DNA from: VRUE01 sp963840565
Lineage (GTDB): Bacteria > Actinomycetota > Thermoleophilia > Solirubrobacterales > 70-9
DNA: 64,000 nt
Direction: 5' to 3'
NCBI GenBank assembly: GCA_963840565.1
Contig: CAWIZH010000001.1
Coordinates: forward strand, 1-64,000
In this document: piece after piece, positions 8,265 to 17,087 of the stretch
Position numbering within the stretch: position 1 is the stretch's first letter
Layout of the letters: the number at the start of each line of letters is the position of its first letter
Position numbers and translations under genes: made by a program
The notes under the pieces: generated by a model
Told to the model about the DNA's origin: nothing
What the model saw: only the letters and a program-made list of their open reading frames with translations
Databases searched by the model: none

Positions 8265-8597
8265 TCAGCGGAAGTCGTCGGCGGTGATCAGGTCCGCGGC
8301 GAGGGCGGCGCTGAGGGTGTCGGCGAAGAACTGCATGTTCTCGTGCTCGAGCTCCTTCAGCACCTCGCTCAGTGCCCGGGTGCCGAGGTCAAGCTCCTCG
8401 TCGAAGGCGTCGATCGCGGATTCGCCGTGAACCTCGTCGCAGTGCCAGTCGCACTCGGGGCAGCGTCGCCAGAGCCGCCAGTGGCCGCGGTCGCCCGCCT
8501 GCTCCCAGCAGGTCGGCTGGACCAGCGTGGATGCGCACTGCGGGCAGACGTGGAGTCCGGCAGCGATCTTCGTCTGACTGGCACTCGCGTCTCTCAT
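8265..8597 (-). CDS. Small zinc-ribbon hypothetical protein
   Basis: A 110-residue protein convergent with the prenyl synthase. The first 55 residues carry a four-cysteine zinc-ribbon-like set (HVCPQC and RRCPECDWHC, with an extra Cys in PTCWEQ). The rest is an acidic helical tail (LSEVLKELEHENMQFFADTLSAA). I start it at the ATG at 8597; longer upstream extensions in frame look non-coding. It is cytosolic with no signal peptide. The function is unknown and nothing in the context assigns one. Confidence 0.7.
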   Translation of the reverse strand: MRDASASQTKIAAGLHVCPQCASTLVQPTCWEQAGDRGHWRLWRRCPECDWHCDEVHGESAIDAFDEELDLGTRALSEVLKELEHENMQFFADTLSAALAADLITADDFR

Positions 8598-8739
8598 GTC
8601 TGCCCTATCGAACCCGCGAAACGAAGACTCAATTCGCACTTTTCCCAACAGGCCGACAAAACCCAAAAATCGAGTACGGCCACCCACCCAATTCAGCCGC
8701 GATCCGGTTCGGCCCCGGGGTGCCGTTACCATTGGCTGC

Positions 8740-8970
8740 ATGCCAAATGTCGGACCTATGGAGCTTGCGATCGTCCTGATCATCGCCCTGGTCGTCTTCG
8801 GACCGAAACGCCTGCCGGAGCTTGGTCGCTCCCTGGGCAAAGGGATCCGCGAGTTCCGCGGCTCGGTCAGCGGCGATAGCCACGAGCCGGATCAGCCCGA
8901 GGCGATCGAGCCCCCAGCACCCGCCGCCAAGGGTGCCGAGGGCGAGCCGGTCGTTCACGACCGCAGCTGA
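8740..8970 (+). CDS. tatA: Twin-arginine translocase subunit TatA
   Basis: A 76-residue TatA: a short periplasmic N-terminus, one membrane helix (ELAIVLIIALVVFG), the conserved FGPKRLPELGRSLGKG hinge and amphipathic helix, then a Pro/Ala/Glu-rich tail. It forms the protein-conducting part of the Tat system for folded proteins such as the Rieske subunit encoded upstream. ATG 8740 is used; ATG 8758 (MELAIV) is an alternative, and neither has a strong ribosome site. tatC follows after 11 bp. Confidence 0.93.
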   Translation: MPNVGPMELAIVLIIALVVFGPKRLPELGRSLGKGIREFRGSVSGDSHEPDQPEAIEPPAPAAKGAEGEPVVHDRS

Positions 8971-8981
8971 GGACAGCCACA

Positions 8982-9752
8982 GTGGCTCGCATGAAGGCGG
9001 TCTCCCACGAGGATCGCCTCACCCTCGTCGAGCACCTCGACGAGCTCCGCACGCGCATCGTCGTCTGCCTGGTCGTCTTCGGCGTCGCCCTGGCGCTCTG
9101 CTTCTGGCAGAACAACCTGCTGCTTGAAATCGCCAACGGGCCGCTGCCGAGCAACCACGACAAGCTGATCACCTTCGGCATCGCCGAACCGTTCACGACG
9201 ACGCTCACCGTCTCCACCTACGGGGCGCTGATCCTCTGCCTGCCGATCTTTCTCTACCAGGCCTACGCCTACGTCCTGCCGGCATTCAGCCACAGAGAGC
9301 GGCGCCTGATCCTGCCGCTCCTGCTCGCCGCGCCGCTGCTCTTCCTCGCCGGAGTCGCCTTCTCCTACTTCGTCGTGATGCCGGCCGCGGTCAAGTTCCT
9401 GCTCAACTTCAACGACACCCAGTTCAACGTCCAGGTCCGCGCCCGCGACTACTACAGCTTCTTCTCGACCACGATGCTCGCCGGCGGCGTCATCTTCCAG
9501 CTGCCGCTGGCGATTCTCGCCGTCACCAGGCTCGGCATCGTCAGCGTCGAGCAGCTGACGAAGAACCGCCGCTACGCCTACCTGATCATCGCTGTCGTCG
9601 CCGCGGCGCTGCCCGGCGTCGACCCGATCTCGATGCTGCTCGAGATGGTGCCGCTGCTTGCGCTGTTCGAGTTGAGTATCTTGATCGCTCGCGCCTTCGG
9701 GAGGCCGGGGGAGGCGGGAGGAATGGCAAGGCCCTCAACCCAGGAGCAATGA
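8982..9752 (+). CDS. tatC: Twin-arginine translocase subunit TatC
   Basis: A six-helix membrane protein of 256 residues that recognises the twin-arginine signal. The TatC N-terminal signature LVEHLDELRTRI (residues about 14-25) and the F-P-x-F-type loop region (YVLPAFSHRERR, about 98-109) are present. GTG 8982 or ATG 8991 both fit. It lies directly after tatA and before a broken membrane-protein gene starting 7 bp after its stop, so all three probably share a transcript. Confidence 0.94.
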   Translation: MARMKAVSHEDRLTLVEHLDELRTRIVVCLVVFGVALALCFWQNNLLLEIANGPLPSNHDKLITFGIAEPFTTTLTVSTYGALILCLPIFLYQAYAYVLPAFSHRERRLILPLLLAAPLLFLAGVAFSYFVVMPAAVKFLLNFNDTQFNVQVRARDYYSFFSTTMLAGGVIFQLPLAILAVTRLGIVSVEQLTKNRRYAYLIIAVVAAALPGVDPISMLLEMVPLLALFELSILIARAFGRPGEAGGMARPSTQEQ

Positions 9753-9758
9753 TTCGAG

Positions 9759-10566
9759 TTGGCAGAAGGCGAGCGTCGGATGGTCTTCGACACCCGTGGA
9801 CGGCGCAAGCACGTCGTCCGGGTCGTCTACGCGATCCTCGCGCTGCTGATGGGCGCCAGCCTCTTCCTCGTCGTCGGGCCGTTCAGCATCGGCAACCTGC
9901 TCGGCACCAGCGGCACGACGAGCGCGGCCAAGATCCTCAACGAACAGGCGGAACGGACCGAAGCCAAGCTGCGACAAGGACCCGACCAACGAAGCGCTGC
10001 TGCTCTCCCTGACCCGTACCCGGATCGCCGCCAGCAACAGCGCTCACCGAAGTAGACCCGGAAACCGGCGCGACAGCGTTCACGGTGGAAGGCCGCGAAG
10101 AGCTGGCTCGCGCGGCCGAAGCCTGGACCCGCTACCTGAAGCTGACCAAGGAACCGAACCCGTCGACGGCACTGCTGATGTCCGGCACTTACTTCAGCCT
10201 CGCCGAAACTTCGGCCAGCCTCGAAGAAGCAGCAGCCAATGTCGAAGAAAGCCGCGACGACGCAGCGCATCGCCGCCGAAGCGCAGCCCACGGTCAACTC
10301 GCTGACCACCCTGGCGATCTACGAGTACTACTCGGGCGATTTCGCCGCCGGCGACAAGGCGACGAAGGAAGCCAACGGCCCTTGTTCCTGCCAAGGCGGA
10401 AGCCAAGGAAGTCCAGAAACAGATGGCCGAATTCCGCCAGCGCGGCAAAGCCTTCCAGAAGCAGAAGCAGGAAATCGCCAAGCAGGAAGGCACCCAACGC
10501 AAAGAAGCCCTGGAAAACCCCCTCGGCGGCCTCTCGGGCAGCACCGGCGGCTCCCTCGGCGAATAG
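9759..10566 (+). CDS. Membrane-anchored TPR-like hypothetical protein, frame broken by indels
   Basis: Joining frames gives about 265 residues: a short basic N-terminus, one membrane helix (VVRVVYAILALLMGASLFLVV), an NEALLLSLTRTRIAASNS segment, helical repeats of TPR type (AWTRYLKLTKEPNPSTALL, LAIYEYYSGDFAAGDKATKEA) and a Lys/Gln/Glu-rich coiled-coil tail ending in a Gly/Ser-rich stretch. Four single-base insertions, near 9977, 10045, 10245 and 10378, restore one frame. It follows tatC by 6 bp, so it may act with export or envelope functions. The function is unknown. Confidence 0.62.
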
Positions 10567-10637
10567 CCCGACGGGGAGCAAGGAGCGACCCTTTCTGGAT
10601 TGCCTCTCCTCTGCCGCACAGCGTCGAAGCTAGGATT

Positions 10638-10880
10638 ATGTCGATGGAGACTCTTGCAGTGAAGCCAAAACGGAGCCGAAGCCTGTCGGGGCAACAGCGC
10701 CGCTTGGTGCTCGCCTCGGGCGCACGCTCTGCGTTTGATATGTCCGGGCTTCGCGCAATCAACGACAAGGTGCTTCGGCCTCGGTCGTTGAATTCGAGTG
10801 GCGCCGCCGAGATGATCGTGAGGGACATGGCTCGGGTGATGGCCCGATTCGGGCGAAACGCCGAAAAGACCATCAGCTGA
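10638..10880 (+). CDS. Small hypothetical protein (80 aa)
   Basis: An 80-residue basic protein from ATG 10638, with no membrane helix or signal peptide. Its base composition is lower in GC than the flanking genes, as are the next two genes, which may mean an acquired segment. I see no recognisable domain. It ends 1 bp before the DUF2335 gene begins, so the two are probably coupled. Confidence 0.45.
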   Translation: MSMETLAVKPKRSRSLSGQQRRLVLASGARSAFDMSGLRAINDKVLRPRSLNSSGAAEMIVRDMARVMARFGRNAEKTIS

Positions 10881-10881
10881 C

Positions 10882-11427
10882 TTGCCCGATCTGGAGGGGC
10901 CATCGGGGGACGCCAAACCACCCGAAGGTGGGGCTGACTGGCGGAGTGATGATCAGGGGCCCGGTGAGGAGCAGCCCGAGGGCTTCGTTGCGTATCGCGT
11001 TGCCGGCGAAGTTATTCAACAGAGCGTTAGTTTTCGACAAGCGCCTTATCCGACACCGGAGGATCTGCGCGAGTACGAGACCATCCATCCTGGATTCACT
11101 GATCGCATCCTCACGCTGACCGAGCGCGAGACGGATCACCGAATCCAGCAGGAGCGTCTTCAGGACGGCGCGACTATCGAACTGGCAAGGCGTGGTCAGA
11201 TCTATGCGTTCGTGGTTGTGCTGACGCTCGTAGTGGGCGGCATCGCCGCAATCCTGACCGATCATTCAATCGTTGGCTTTGCTGGCCTCGTCCTAGCCGC
11301 GGCGACGCTAGCCGGTACCTTCGTTGCCCACGATCTTCTATCCCGCCGGACGGATACCAGCGAAGAGAACAGTGGCCCGAGCACCGAACTCGAGAAGCGA
11401 TCCAAGTCGACATCAGGCGAGATCTAG
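10882..11427 (+). CDS. DUF2335 family membrane protein
   Basis: A 181-residue protein with the DUF2335 layout. A polar N-terminus is followed by the conserved block YPTPEDLREYETIHPGFTDRILTLTERE (residues about 55-82), a charged ERLQDGATIELARRGQ segment, two membrane helices (about 108-130 and 132-152) and a polar tail. Family members are small membrane proteins common in mobile or accessory regions, and no biochemical role is established. The TTG start at 10882 is the upstream limit; the true start may be further in. It neighbours DUF1883. Confidence 0.75.
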   Translation: MPDLEGPSGDAKPPEGGADWRSDDQGPGEEQPEGFVAYRVAGEVIQQSVSFRQAPYPTPEDLREYETIHPGFTDRILTLTERETDHRIQQERLQDGATIELARRGQIYAFVVVLTLVVGGIAAILTDHSIVGFAGLVLAAATLAGTFVAHDLLSRRTDTSEENSGPSTELEKRSKSTSGEI

Positions 11428-11467
11428 GACCGATACGTGACTGATCCCTCGCGAGGACGGACTTGAG

Positions 11468-11740
11468 ATGGACTTTGTTCACTACGACCTGAAGCAACTC
11501 AACGAAGGCGAAGTTGTCGAGGTGACGCTGGACGCTGCCGCTAACGTGAGACTGCTGGATGAGCCAAACTTCGGCGGCTATCGCGCCGGGCGCCAATACA
11601 GCTTCTACGGCGGGCATGTCACGCGTTCTCCGTATATGACACGCGTGCCCCACGGGGGCCACTGGCATCTCGTCGTCGATTTGGGGGGCTACTCTGGCGA
11701 GGTCCGGTCCAGTGTGAGGGTGCTGCCGGCTCCCAGGTGA
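11468..11740 (+). CDS. DUF1883 domain protein
   Basis: A 90-residue protein that is almost entirely one DUF1883 domain. The hallmark stretches are present: FVHYDLKQLNEGEVVEVTL, ANVRLLDEPNF and YSFYGGHVTRSPYMTRVPHGGHWHLVVDLGG. The family is a small beta-rich fold often found alone or joined to TIR or other domains. Its role is not established, and a link to defence is only a contextual guess. ATG 11468 begins the conserved domain directly. A tRNA-Lys gene lies 50 bp downstream on the other strand. Confidence 0.85.
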   Translation: MDFVHYDLKQLNEGEVVEVTLDAAANVRLLDEPNFGGYRAGRQYSFYGGHVTRSPYMTRVPHGGHWHLVVDLGGYSGEVRSSVRVLPAPR

Positions 11741-11789
11741 GAATGCATGCGACCCAGTCCGAGCGACATCTCCATCCTGGGCAGTTGCA

Positions 11790-11863
11790 TGGGCCGCGAA
11801 GGACTCGAACCTTCAACCTTGAGCTTAAGAGGCTCCTGCTCTAACCAGTTGAGCTAGCGGCCC
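11790..11863 (-). tRNA. tRNA-Lys (CUU)
   Basis: A complete cloverleaf of 74 nt with discriminator A. The acceptor is GGGCCGC/GCGGCCC, the D arm GCTC/GAGC, and the anticodon loop CTCTTAA gives anticodon CUU. The T arm is GAAGG-TTCGAGT-CCTTC. The first pair of the anticodon stem is a G-A mismatch, with the other four paired. CCA is not encoded. The cloverleaf and loop sequence match actinobacterial tRNA-Lys. Confidence 0.95.
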
Positions 11864-11894
11864 TTGGGTCGGCAAGTATAGGAAGTGCAGCTGG

Positions 11895-12681
11895 CTAGGG
11901 GACGGTGCAGGCCTTTTCGACGCTGCCTTCGATGATCGTGCTGTCGGCGAAGCTGAAGCGCCCGCGGGTGCGGAAGATCCCGTCGCCGCAGCGGGCCTCG
12001 GTGTAGCTGCGTTCGGCGCCGCGATAGCGGTAGCGCTTGCCGACCTTGACGTCGAGATGGACGATCGAGCCGCGGCCGGCGGCGATCGGCGGCACGTCAA
12101 CCGTGGCGCGGTAGCGGTAGAGGCCGCCGCGCTTTTCGATCGGGATCGTCACCACGAAGGTCTGGGTCGCCGGCACCGTGGTGCGGGCGTGGAGGATGAC
12201 GGTCGGGTTGCCTTCCTGGCGGGGGCCGTTGAAGAGCGTGACCGGCGAGCTGGCCGGGATCGGCGGGCCCTTCTTCGCGCGTGATCAGCGCGCTGACGTG
12301 CCCGGTGCCGACGATCGCGTTGGGGCAACGGTTGCGGGCTTCGGCCGGAGTCGCTTCTTCGAGCAGCGAGGGCTGGCAGACCGGCAGACCGGCGGTGCTC
12401 AGCCTGCCGTCGCGATCGAAGCTGAGCACCACCTGCTGCAGCGCCGGCGGGACGCTGCCGTCGACCGACTTGAGGTCGGCGTGCCCGGTGAAGTTGATCG
12501 GCGTGAAGGTCTGCCGCGGCAGCTTCAGTGGCGTGAAGCCGCCATCGGCGGTCAGCACCAGGTTGCCGACCTTGACCAGCGCGGCATTAGCCCCTCCCGC
12601 GAACAGGACGCAGGCAACTACAACCCCGATTGCCAACAGGCGCTTCAAATCTCCTCGCAACCAGGCTAGCGCCCCGATCAA
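11895..12681 (-). CDS. Secreted paralog family protein A, one frameshift
   Basis: A signal-peptide protein of about 260 residues (hydrophobic segment RLLAIGVVVACVLFAGGANA), homologous to the products at 16100-16900 and 36245-37013. Shared elements are VGNLVLTADGGFTPLKLP after the signal peptide, a GLPVCQPSLLEEATPAEARNRC cysteine block, a FVVTIP strand, a GGLYRYRATVDVPPIAAGRGSI strand region and a C-terminal Cys pair (EARCGDG and EKACTVP). One indel near 12265 separates the N- and C-terminal halves. It is divergent from the MmpL gene. The function is unknown; beta-rich and probably extracytoplasmic. Confidence 0.78.
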
Positions 12682-12763
12682 GCCGGCGGCTCTGAATCGG
12701 TCTTAACAGAGTCTTCGGTTTCTTTTCCCCCGCTCAGCCCCTCGGACCGCCAAACTAAGGGGC

Positions 12764-15700
12764 GTGCCTGTGAGGAGGAGGAGCAGGGGGCCGGGGGATG
12801 ACGCGCGCGTTGAGCGTGAGGGCAAAGCGCGCCCGCCGCTGATGCTGCGCCACCCGCGCCGCTCGCTCGCGGTCGCCGCGGTCTTCATCGCCGTCCTCGT
12901 TGCCTTCGGCTTCAGCCTCGAGGAAAGGCTGACCCCGAGCTCGCTCGATATCGGTGGCACCAAGGTCCACAACGCCAACGGCATGCTGCGCCAGTACTTC
13001 GGCGATACCGCTCCGTTCGCGATCCTCCTCCAGGGCAAGCCGGCGGCGATCGACCGCCAGGGCCCAGCGTTGATTCGCAACCTTCGCCGCGATCCGAAAG
13101 TCACCACGCTCTCGCCTTGGGACGTCGGCACGGTGGGGCAGCTGCGGCCGAGTCCCAACCGCGCCCTGATCGTCGCCGACTTCCACGACAACCTCGACCA
13201 GGCCGTCAACGACAGGGTGCCGTTGGTGAACCAGGCGATCGAAGAATCGATCCATTCGCCGGTGCAGGCGACGCAGAGCGGCTTCGCAACGCTCTTGCGC
13301 TCGGTCCAGGACGAGTCGATCAGCGGCGGCGAGCGGGCCGAGCTGATCGCGCTGCCGGTCCTACTGCTCGTTCTCCTGCTCGTCTTCCGCTCGCCGGTAG
13401 CGGCCGCGGTCCCGCTCGGCTTCGGTGCCGCCGCGGTCTTCGCCTCGCGCGGCATGCTCGCGATCCTCACCCACTGGTTCGACGTCAGCGCCCTGGCGCT
13501 GACCGTCTGTTCGATGATGGGCCTGGCGCTGGGGGTCGACTACGCCCTCTTGATGGTCTCGCGATTCCGCGAGGAGATCGCGGAGGGCGCCGATCCGCTC
13601 GACGCCGCCTGGACGACCCGCCGCACGGCGGGCCGCACCACGGTCTTCGCCGGCAGCACCCTGGTGCTCTCGATGGCCGTTGCCTTCTTCATCGTGCCCG
13701 GTGTCCTGCTCGCCTCGCTGGCCGGGACGCTGGCGATGGTCGTGGTGCTGACCGTGGTCGTGGCGACGCTGCTCGGCCCCCCGATCCTCGTCCTGCTCGG
13801 CCCCAACATCGATCGCTGGCGGATCGGTCGCAAGCCGAACGGCGAGCGCTCCCGGCTGATGATCATCGTCTCCGCCGCGCTGCGCCGCCCGGCCCCGGTT
13901 GCCGCCCTGATCGGCGGCGTGGTCCTGGTTCTGGCGGCCCCGGCAATCGCCCTCAAAACAGGCCCGTTCAGCGTCGCCCAGCTCCCTCACGACGATCCTG
14001 CTCGCCAAGACGCAGAACGGATCCAGCACGCCTTCGGCGGTGGCTACGAAGCGCCGTTCACGATCGTCGCCGCGGCCAAAGAAGGCACGATCACCGAACC
14101 CCAACGCCTCGCCGCCCTCAGTCGCTGGCAACGGCGTATCGCCGCCACGCCAGGCGTGCAGAACGTGGTCGGTCCCGAACAGGTCTCGAAGGCGGTCGAA
14201 CCGCTGCGCAAGACCTTCGCCGGCGTGCTCTCTTCCAACGAAAAAGTTGGGCCGCTGGCGAACGTGGCGCGCCTCGGGCGCAATCTTGGTCGCGTCGCCA
14301 CGGCGGTCGCCACGGTGCGCTCGGGGCTCTCCCAGGCGACCGCCGGGGCCGGGTTGCTCGCCGAAGGGTCCGGCAACGCCGAAGAGGGGGCGATCGCGAT
14401 TGCGACGGGCCTCGGTAAGGCCGCCGCCGGCTCCCAGGAAGCGGTCAGCGGTCTCGACAAGTTCGCGAAGGGAACGAAGAAGCTGTCAAAGGCGGAGTCC
14501 CGTGCAGCCCTCGGCGGCTTTCAGCTGAAGATCAACCTCCCCAGCATCGCCGCCAACCTCCGCAACAATGCTTTGCGCCGCTCGCACAAGCTTCAGGGTG
14601 CCCTCTTCAGCGAGGCCAACGACAAGACACCCCAGCTTCAGGCAGCTGCGCAGGTGGCCAACGAACAGCTGGCGACGGCCCTGCAACAGCTCAACGGCAT
14701 GACCTCAGGCAAGTCGGATCCGAACTACGGCCCGGCGCTGGAAGCCGTCCGCAAGGCCACGGCAGCGGTCAGCGGAACCGACCCCGTCAGCGGCCAGCCT
14801 TATGCCCCCGGCTACACGGGCCTGCCGGCCGAACTCACTGCGCTGCAGGCCCGCCTGCTCGCCGACGCCGAAGAAGCGCAGGAAGTCTCGCGCTGGATCT
14901 CCTCGGAAACTTCCCACATCGAAACCTCGGCGAAGGGCGCCAAACGGCTCTCCGAAGGCCTCTACAAAATCTCCGCCGGCGGCAAGGAAGTCGCCAAACA
15001 GGCAAAGAGGATCGACCAGGAAACAACGAGGCTGGCGGGCGGACTGGACAGGCTCGGCGGCGGTGCGAGCGAACTCGCCAGCGGCCTGACCCAGCTCACC
15101 GGCGGCACGACGGAACTCGAACGCAGCCTCGCAGCCGGCTACAGGCAGTCATATCCGCTGCAGACCGGCACCCGCCGCATCGCGGTCCGGGTGCTCTCGC
15201 AGAGCGACAGCCTCAATCGCCGCGCCGCCCGGCTGCGCCACACCTCGCCGGGGATCTTCAACTCGGGTTACTTCGTTCTCTCCGCCCTCGACGGGACCCG
15301 CGGTCGCACCCACGAACGCGCTTCCGAAGCGGTCGACCTCAACGGCGGCGGCCAGGCGGCCACGATCACGGTCTTCTCGCGCTACGGCTTCAACTCGCCC
15401 GGTTCGATCAGCCTCAACAAGACGCTCGAAGACGACGCCGCCGCGCTTGGCAAAGAAGCGGACGTCGTCACTGGCGTAGCCGGCGGTCCACCGACCCTCA
15501 ACACCTACAGCCGGGTGACCAAAGACCAGATCCCCTACATAGTCGCGGCGATCACCCTCGCCACCTTCCTCGTCCTGATCCTCGTCCTGCGGGCGCTGCC
15601 GCTGGCGGCGATCGCGGTCGGCCTCAACCTGGTCACGGTCGGCGTCGCCTTCGGAATTCTCACCCTGCTCACCAACGTGCCCGACGGCTGGCCGCTGGGC

Positions 15701-16090
15701 GGCCGCACCTACATCGATGCGGTGGGCGCGGTGATGATCTTCGGCATCGTCTTCGGGCTCTCGATCGACTACGCGGTCTTCCTGCTGGTGCGGATGCGCG
15801 AGCACTACGACCGCGAGGGCGACAACGCTGCGGCGATCGAGTTCGGCCTCGAGAAGACGGCGCGGGTGATCACCGGCGCCGCCGTGATCATGCTGGCGGT
15901 CTTCATCGCCTTCGCCGGCACGCCGATCGCGACGGTCAGCCAACTTGGCGTTGGCCTGACCGTCGCCGTGATCCTCGACGCCACCGTGGTCCGCATCGTC
16001 CTCCTGCCGGCGCTGATGCTGCTGATCGGCGACCGGGTCTGGTGGCTGCCGCGCTGGCTGGAGCGGAGCCTGCCGCGGCTCAACGTCTGA
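12764..16090 (+). CDS. MmpL/RND-superfamily transporter
   Basis: A 1108-residue RND transporter of the MMPL branch, which exports lipids or lipophilic compounds using the proton gradient. The layout is one N-terminal helix (about residues 35-52), a periplasmic loop, six helices with YALLMVSRFREE (about 258-270), a second large extracytoplasmic domain (about 400-910) with repeated helical, coiled-coil-like Ala/Lys/Glu segments, then six helices containing IDYAVFLLVRMREH (about 1005-1018). The frame is fully intact. GTG 12764 is used; ATG 12842 (MLRHPRR) is an alternative. It is flanked on both sides by minus-strand secreted paralogs and followed by the mce operon, which suggests envelope-lipid traffic. 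Confidence 0.92.
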   Translation: MPVRRRSRGPGDDARVEREGKARPPLMLRHPRRSLAVAAVFIAVLVAFGFSLEERLTPSSLDIGGTKVHNANGMLRQYFGDTAPFAILLQGKPAAIDRQGPALIRNLRRDPKVTTLSPWDVGTVGQLRPSPNRALIVADFHDNLDQAVNDRVPLVNQAIEESIHSPVQATQSGFATLLRSVQDESISGGERAELIALPVLLLVLLLVFRSPVAAAVPLGFGAAAVFASRGMLAILTHWFDVSALALTVCSMMGLALGVDYALLMVSRFREEIAEGADPLDAAWTTRRTAGRTTVFAGSTLVLSMAVAFFIVPGVLLASLAGTLAMVVVLTVVVATLLGPPILVLLGPNIDRWRIGRKPNGERSRLMIIVSAALRRPAPVAALIGGVVLVLAAPAIALKTGPFSVAQLPHDDPARQDAERIQHAFGGGYEAPFTIVAAAKEGTITEPQRLAALSRWQRRIAATPGVQNVVGPEQVSKAVEPLRKTFAGVLSSNEKVGPLANVARLGRNLGRVATAVATVRSGLSQATAGAGLLAEGSGNAEEGAIAIATGLGKAAAGSQEAVSGLDKFAKGTKKLSKAESRAALGGFQLKINLPSIAANLRNNALRRSHKLQGALFSEANDKTPQLQAAAQVANEQLATALQQLNGMTSGKSDPNYGPALEAVRKATAAVSGTDPVSGQPYAPGYTGLPAELTALQARLLADAEEAQEVSRWISSETSHIETSAKGAKRLSEGLYKISAGGKEVAKQAKRIDQETTRLAGGLDRLGGGASELASGLTQLTGGTTELERSLAAGYRQSYPLQTGTRRIAVRVLSQSDSLNRRAARLRHTSPGIFNSGYFVLSALDGTRGRTHERASEAVDLNGGGQAATITVFSRYGFNSPGSISLNKTLEDDAAALGKEADVVTGVAGGPPTLNTYSRVTKDQIPYIVAAITLATFLVLILVLRALPLAAIAVGLNLVTVGVAFGILTLLTNVPDGWPLGGRTYIDAVGAVMIFGIVFGLSIDYAVFLLVRMREHYDREGDNAAAIEFGLEKTARVITGAAVIMLAVFIAFAGTPIATVSQLGVGLTVAVILDATVVRIVLLPALMLLIGDRVWWLPRWLERSLPRLNV

Positions 16091-16099
16091 GCGGCGGCG

Positions 16100-16900
16100 C
16101 TACTTCTTCGCTTCCGGCTTCTGGCTGCACTTCCCGGTCAGCTCCGGAGTCAGCGATTCGCCGTCCTTGAAGACGAATTTGCCACGGGACTTGAGCTTCT
16201 TCGTCGCGCAGGTGGCGCTGACGTAGCTCCGCAGCTTGCCCTTGTAGCGGAACTTCTTGAAGATCTTCACGTGGAAGCCGGTGATCGCGCCCTGGCCGCC
16301 GGCAATCAGCGGGATGGTGACGTCGAGGCGCGGCCCGAAGCCTTCTTTGTTGAGGTTGCTGACCGCGCCGACCAGCACCAGGGTGGTCTGGATCGGCGAC
16401 TGGCTGTAGGTGTGGAGCAGAATCACCGGCTTGCCGCCGACCGGGACGCCGTTGAAGGCGGTGATCGTCGTCGTCACCGGGAAGATCCGTTCGCCGACCA
16501 CCAGGTCCGCCGTGCCTTCGCCGCCGCCGATCTGGGCCTTTTTGCAGGCTTCGACCGCGGCTTCGGTCGAGGTGTTCTGGAGCACGCCGGCGTCACAGGT
16601 CGGGTAGCCCTTGCTGAAGATCTTCGTGCCTTTGGGGAAGTCGACGATTGCCTCCACGGCGGGAATCGGCGCTCCTTTGTTGGCGGCGGGGTTGGTCGTA
16701 GTCGTCGCCGTGGTCACGTCGAGCGTGACCGGTTCCGCCGTTTTCTTCGAGAGCTTCTGCGGGGTGAACTTGACCGCGATGCTCTGGGTGTTGCCGTCGG
16801 GCGCGTTCAGCACCGGTGACTGCTCGGCCGCGGCCGCGGCGACAGCGATGACGGCTACACCTACAGCCACTGCAACAACAAAGGTCAGACGTTTGCGCAT
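16100..16900 (-). CDS. Secreted paralog family protein B
   Basis: An intact 266-residue secreted protein. A signal peptide (RKRLTFVVAVAVGVAVIAVAA) precedes a mature domain with SIAVKFTPQKLSKK, a YPTCDAGVLQNTSTEAAVEACKK cysteine block, VPVGGKPVILLHTYSQSPIQ, a GGQGAITGFHVKIFKKFRYKG region and two C-terminal cysteines. It is homologous to the neighbour at 11895-12681 and the copy at 36245-37013. I start it at the ATG at 16900, which has an AGAGGAG ribosome site upstream and gives the natural signal peptide. It is convergent with mmpL and divergent from the mce operon. The function is unknown. Confidence 0.85.
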   Translation of the reverse strand: MRKRLTFVVAVAVGVAVIAVAAAAAEQSPVLNAPDGNTQSIAVKFTPQKLSKKTAEPVTLDVTTATTTTNPAANKGAPIPAVEAIVDFPKGTKIFSKGYPTCDAGVLQNTSTEAAVEACKKAQIGGGEGTADLVVGERIFPVTTTITAFNGVPVGGKPVILLHTYSQSPIQTTLVLVGAVSNLNKEGFGPRLDVTIPLIAGGQGAITGFHVKIFKKFRYKGKLRSYVSATCATKKLKSRGKFVFKDGESLTPELTGKCSQKPEAKK

Positions 16901-17087
16901 GGCATTTCCGCTCCTCTTCGATTTGGCCAAGCGCCTCCCAGTCCCTTAACCGCGCTGCCGGTCCAGAGTAGCGCGTTGAATTCCAGTTAAGTCACCGCTT
17001 GGCCCGTGCGTAGCAGCGGGTCGCTCGGATACGATTCTGCGGCCGTTCCGCCGGAATCGGAGGCCGGGGAACCGCAAGCGACGATCC

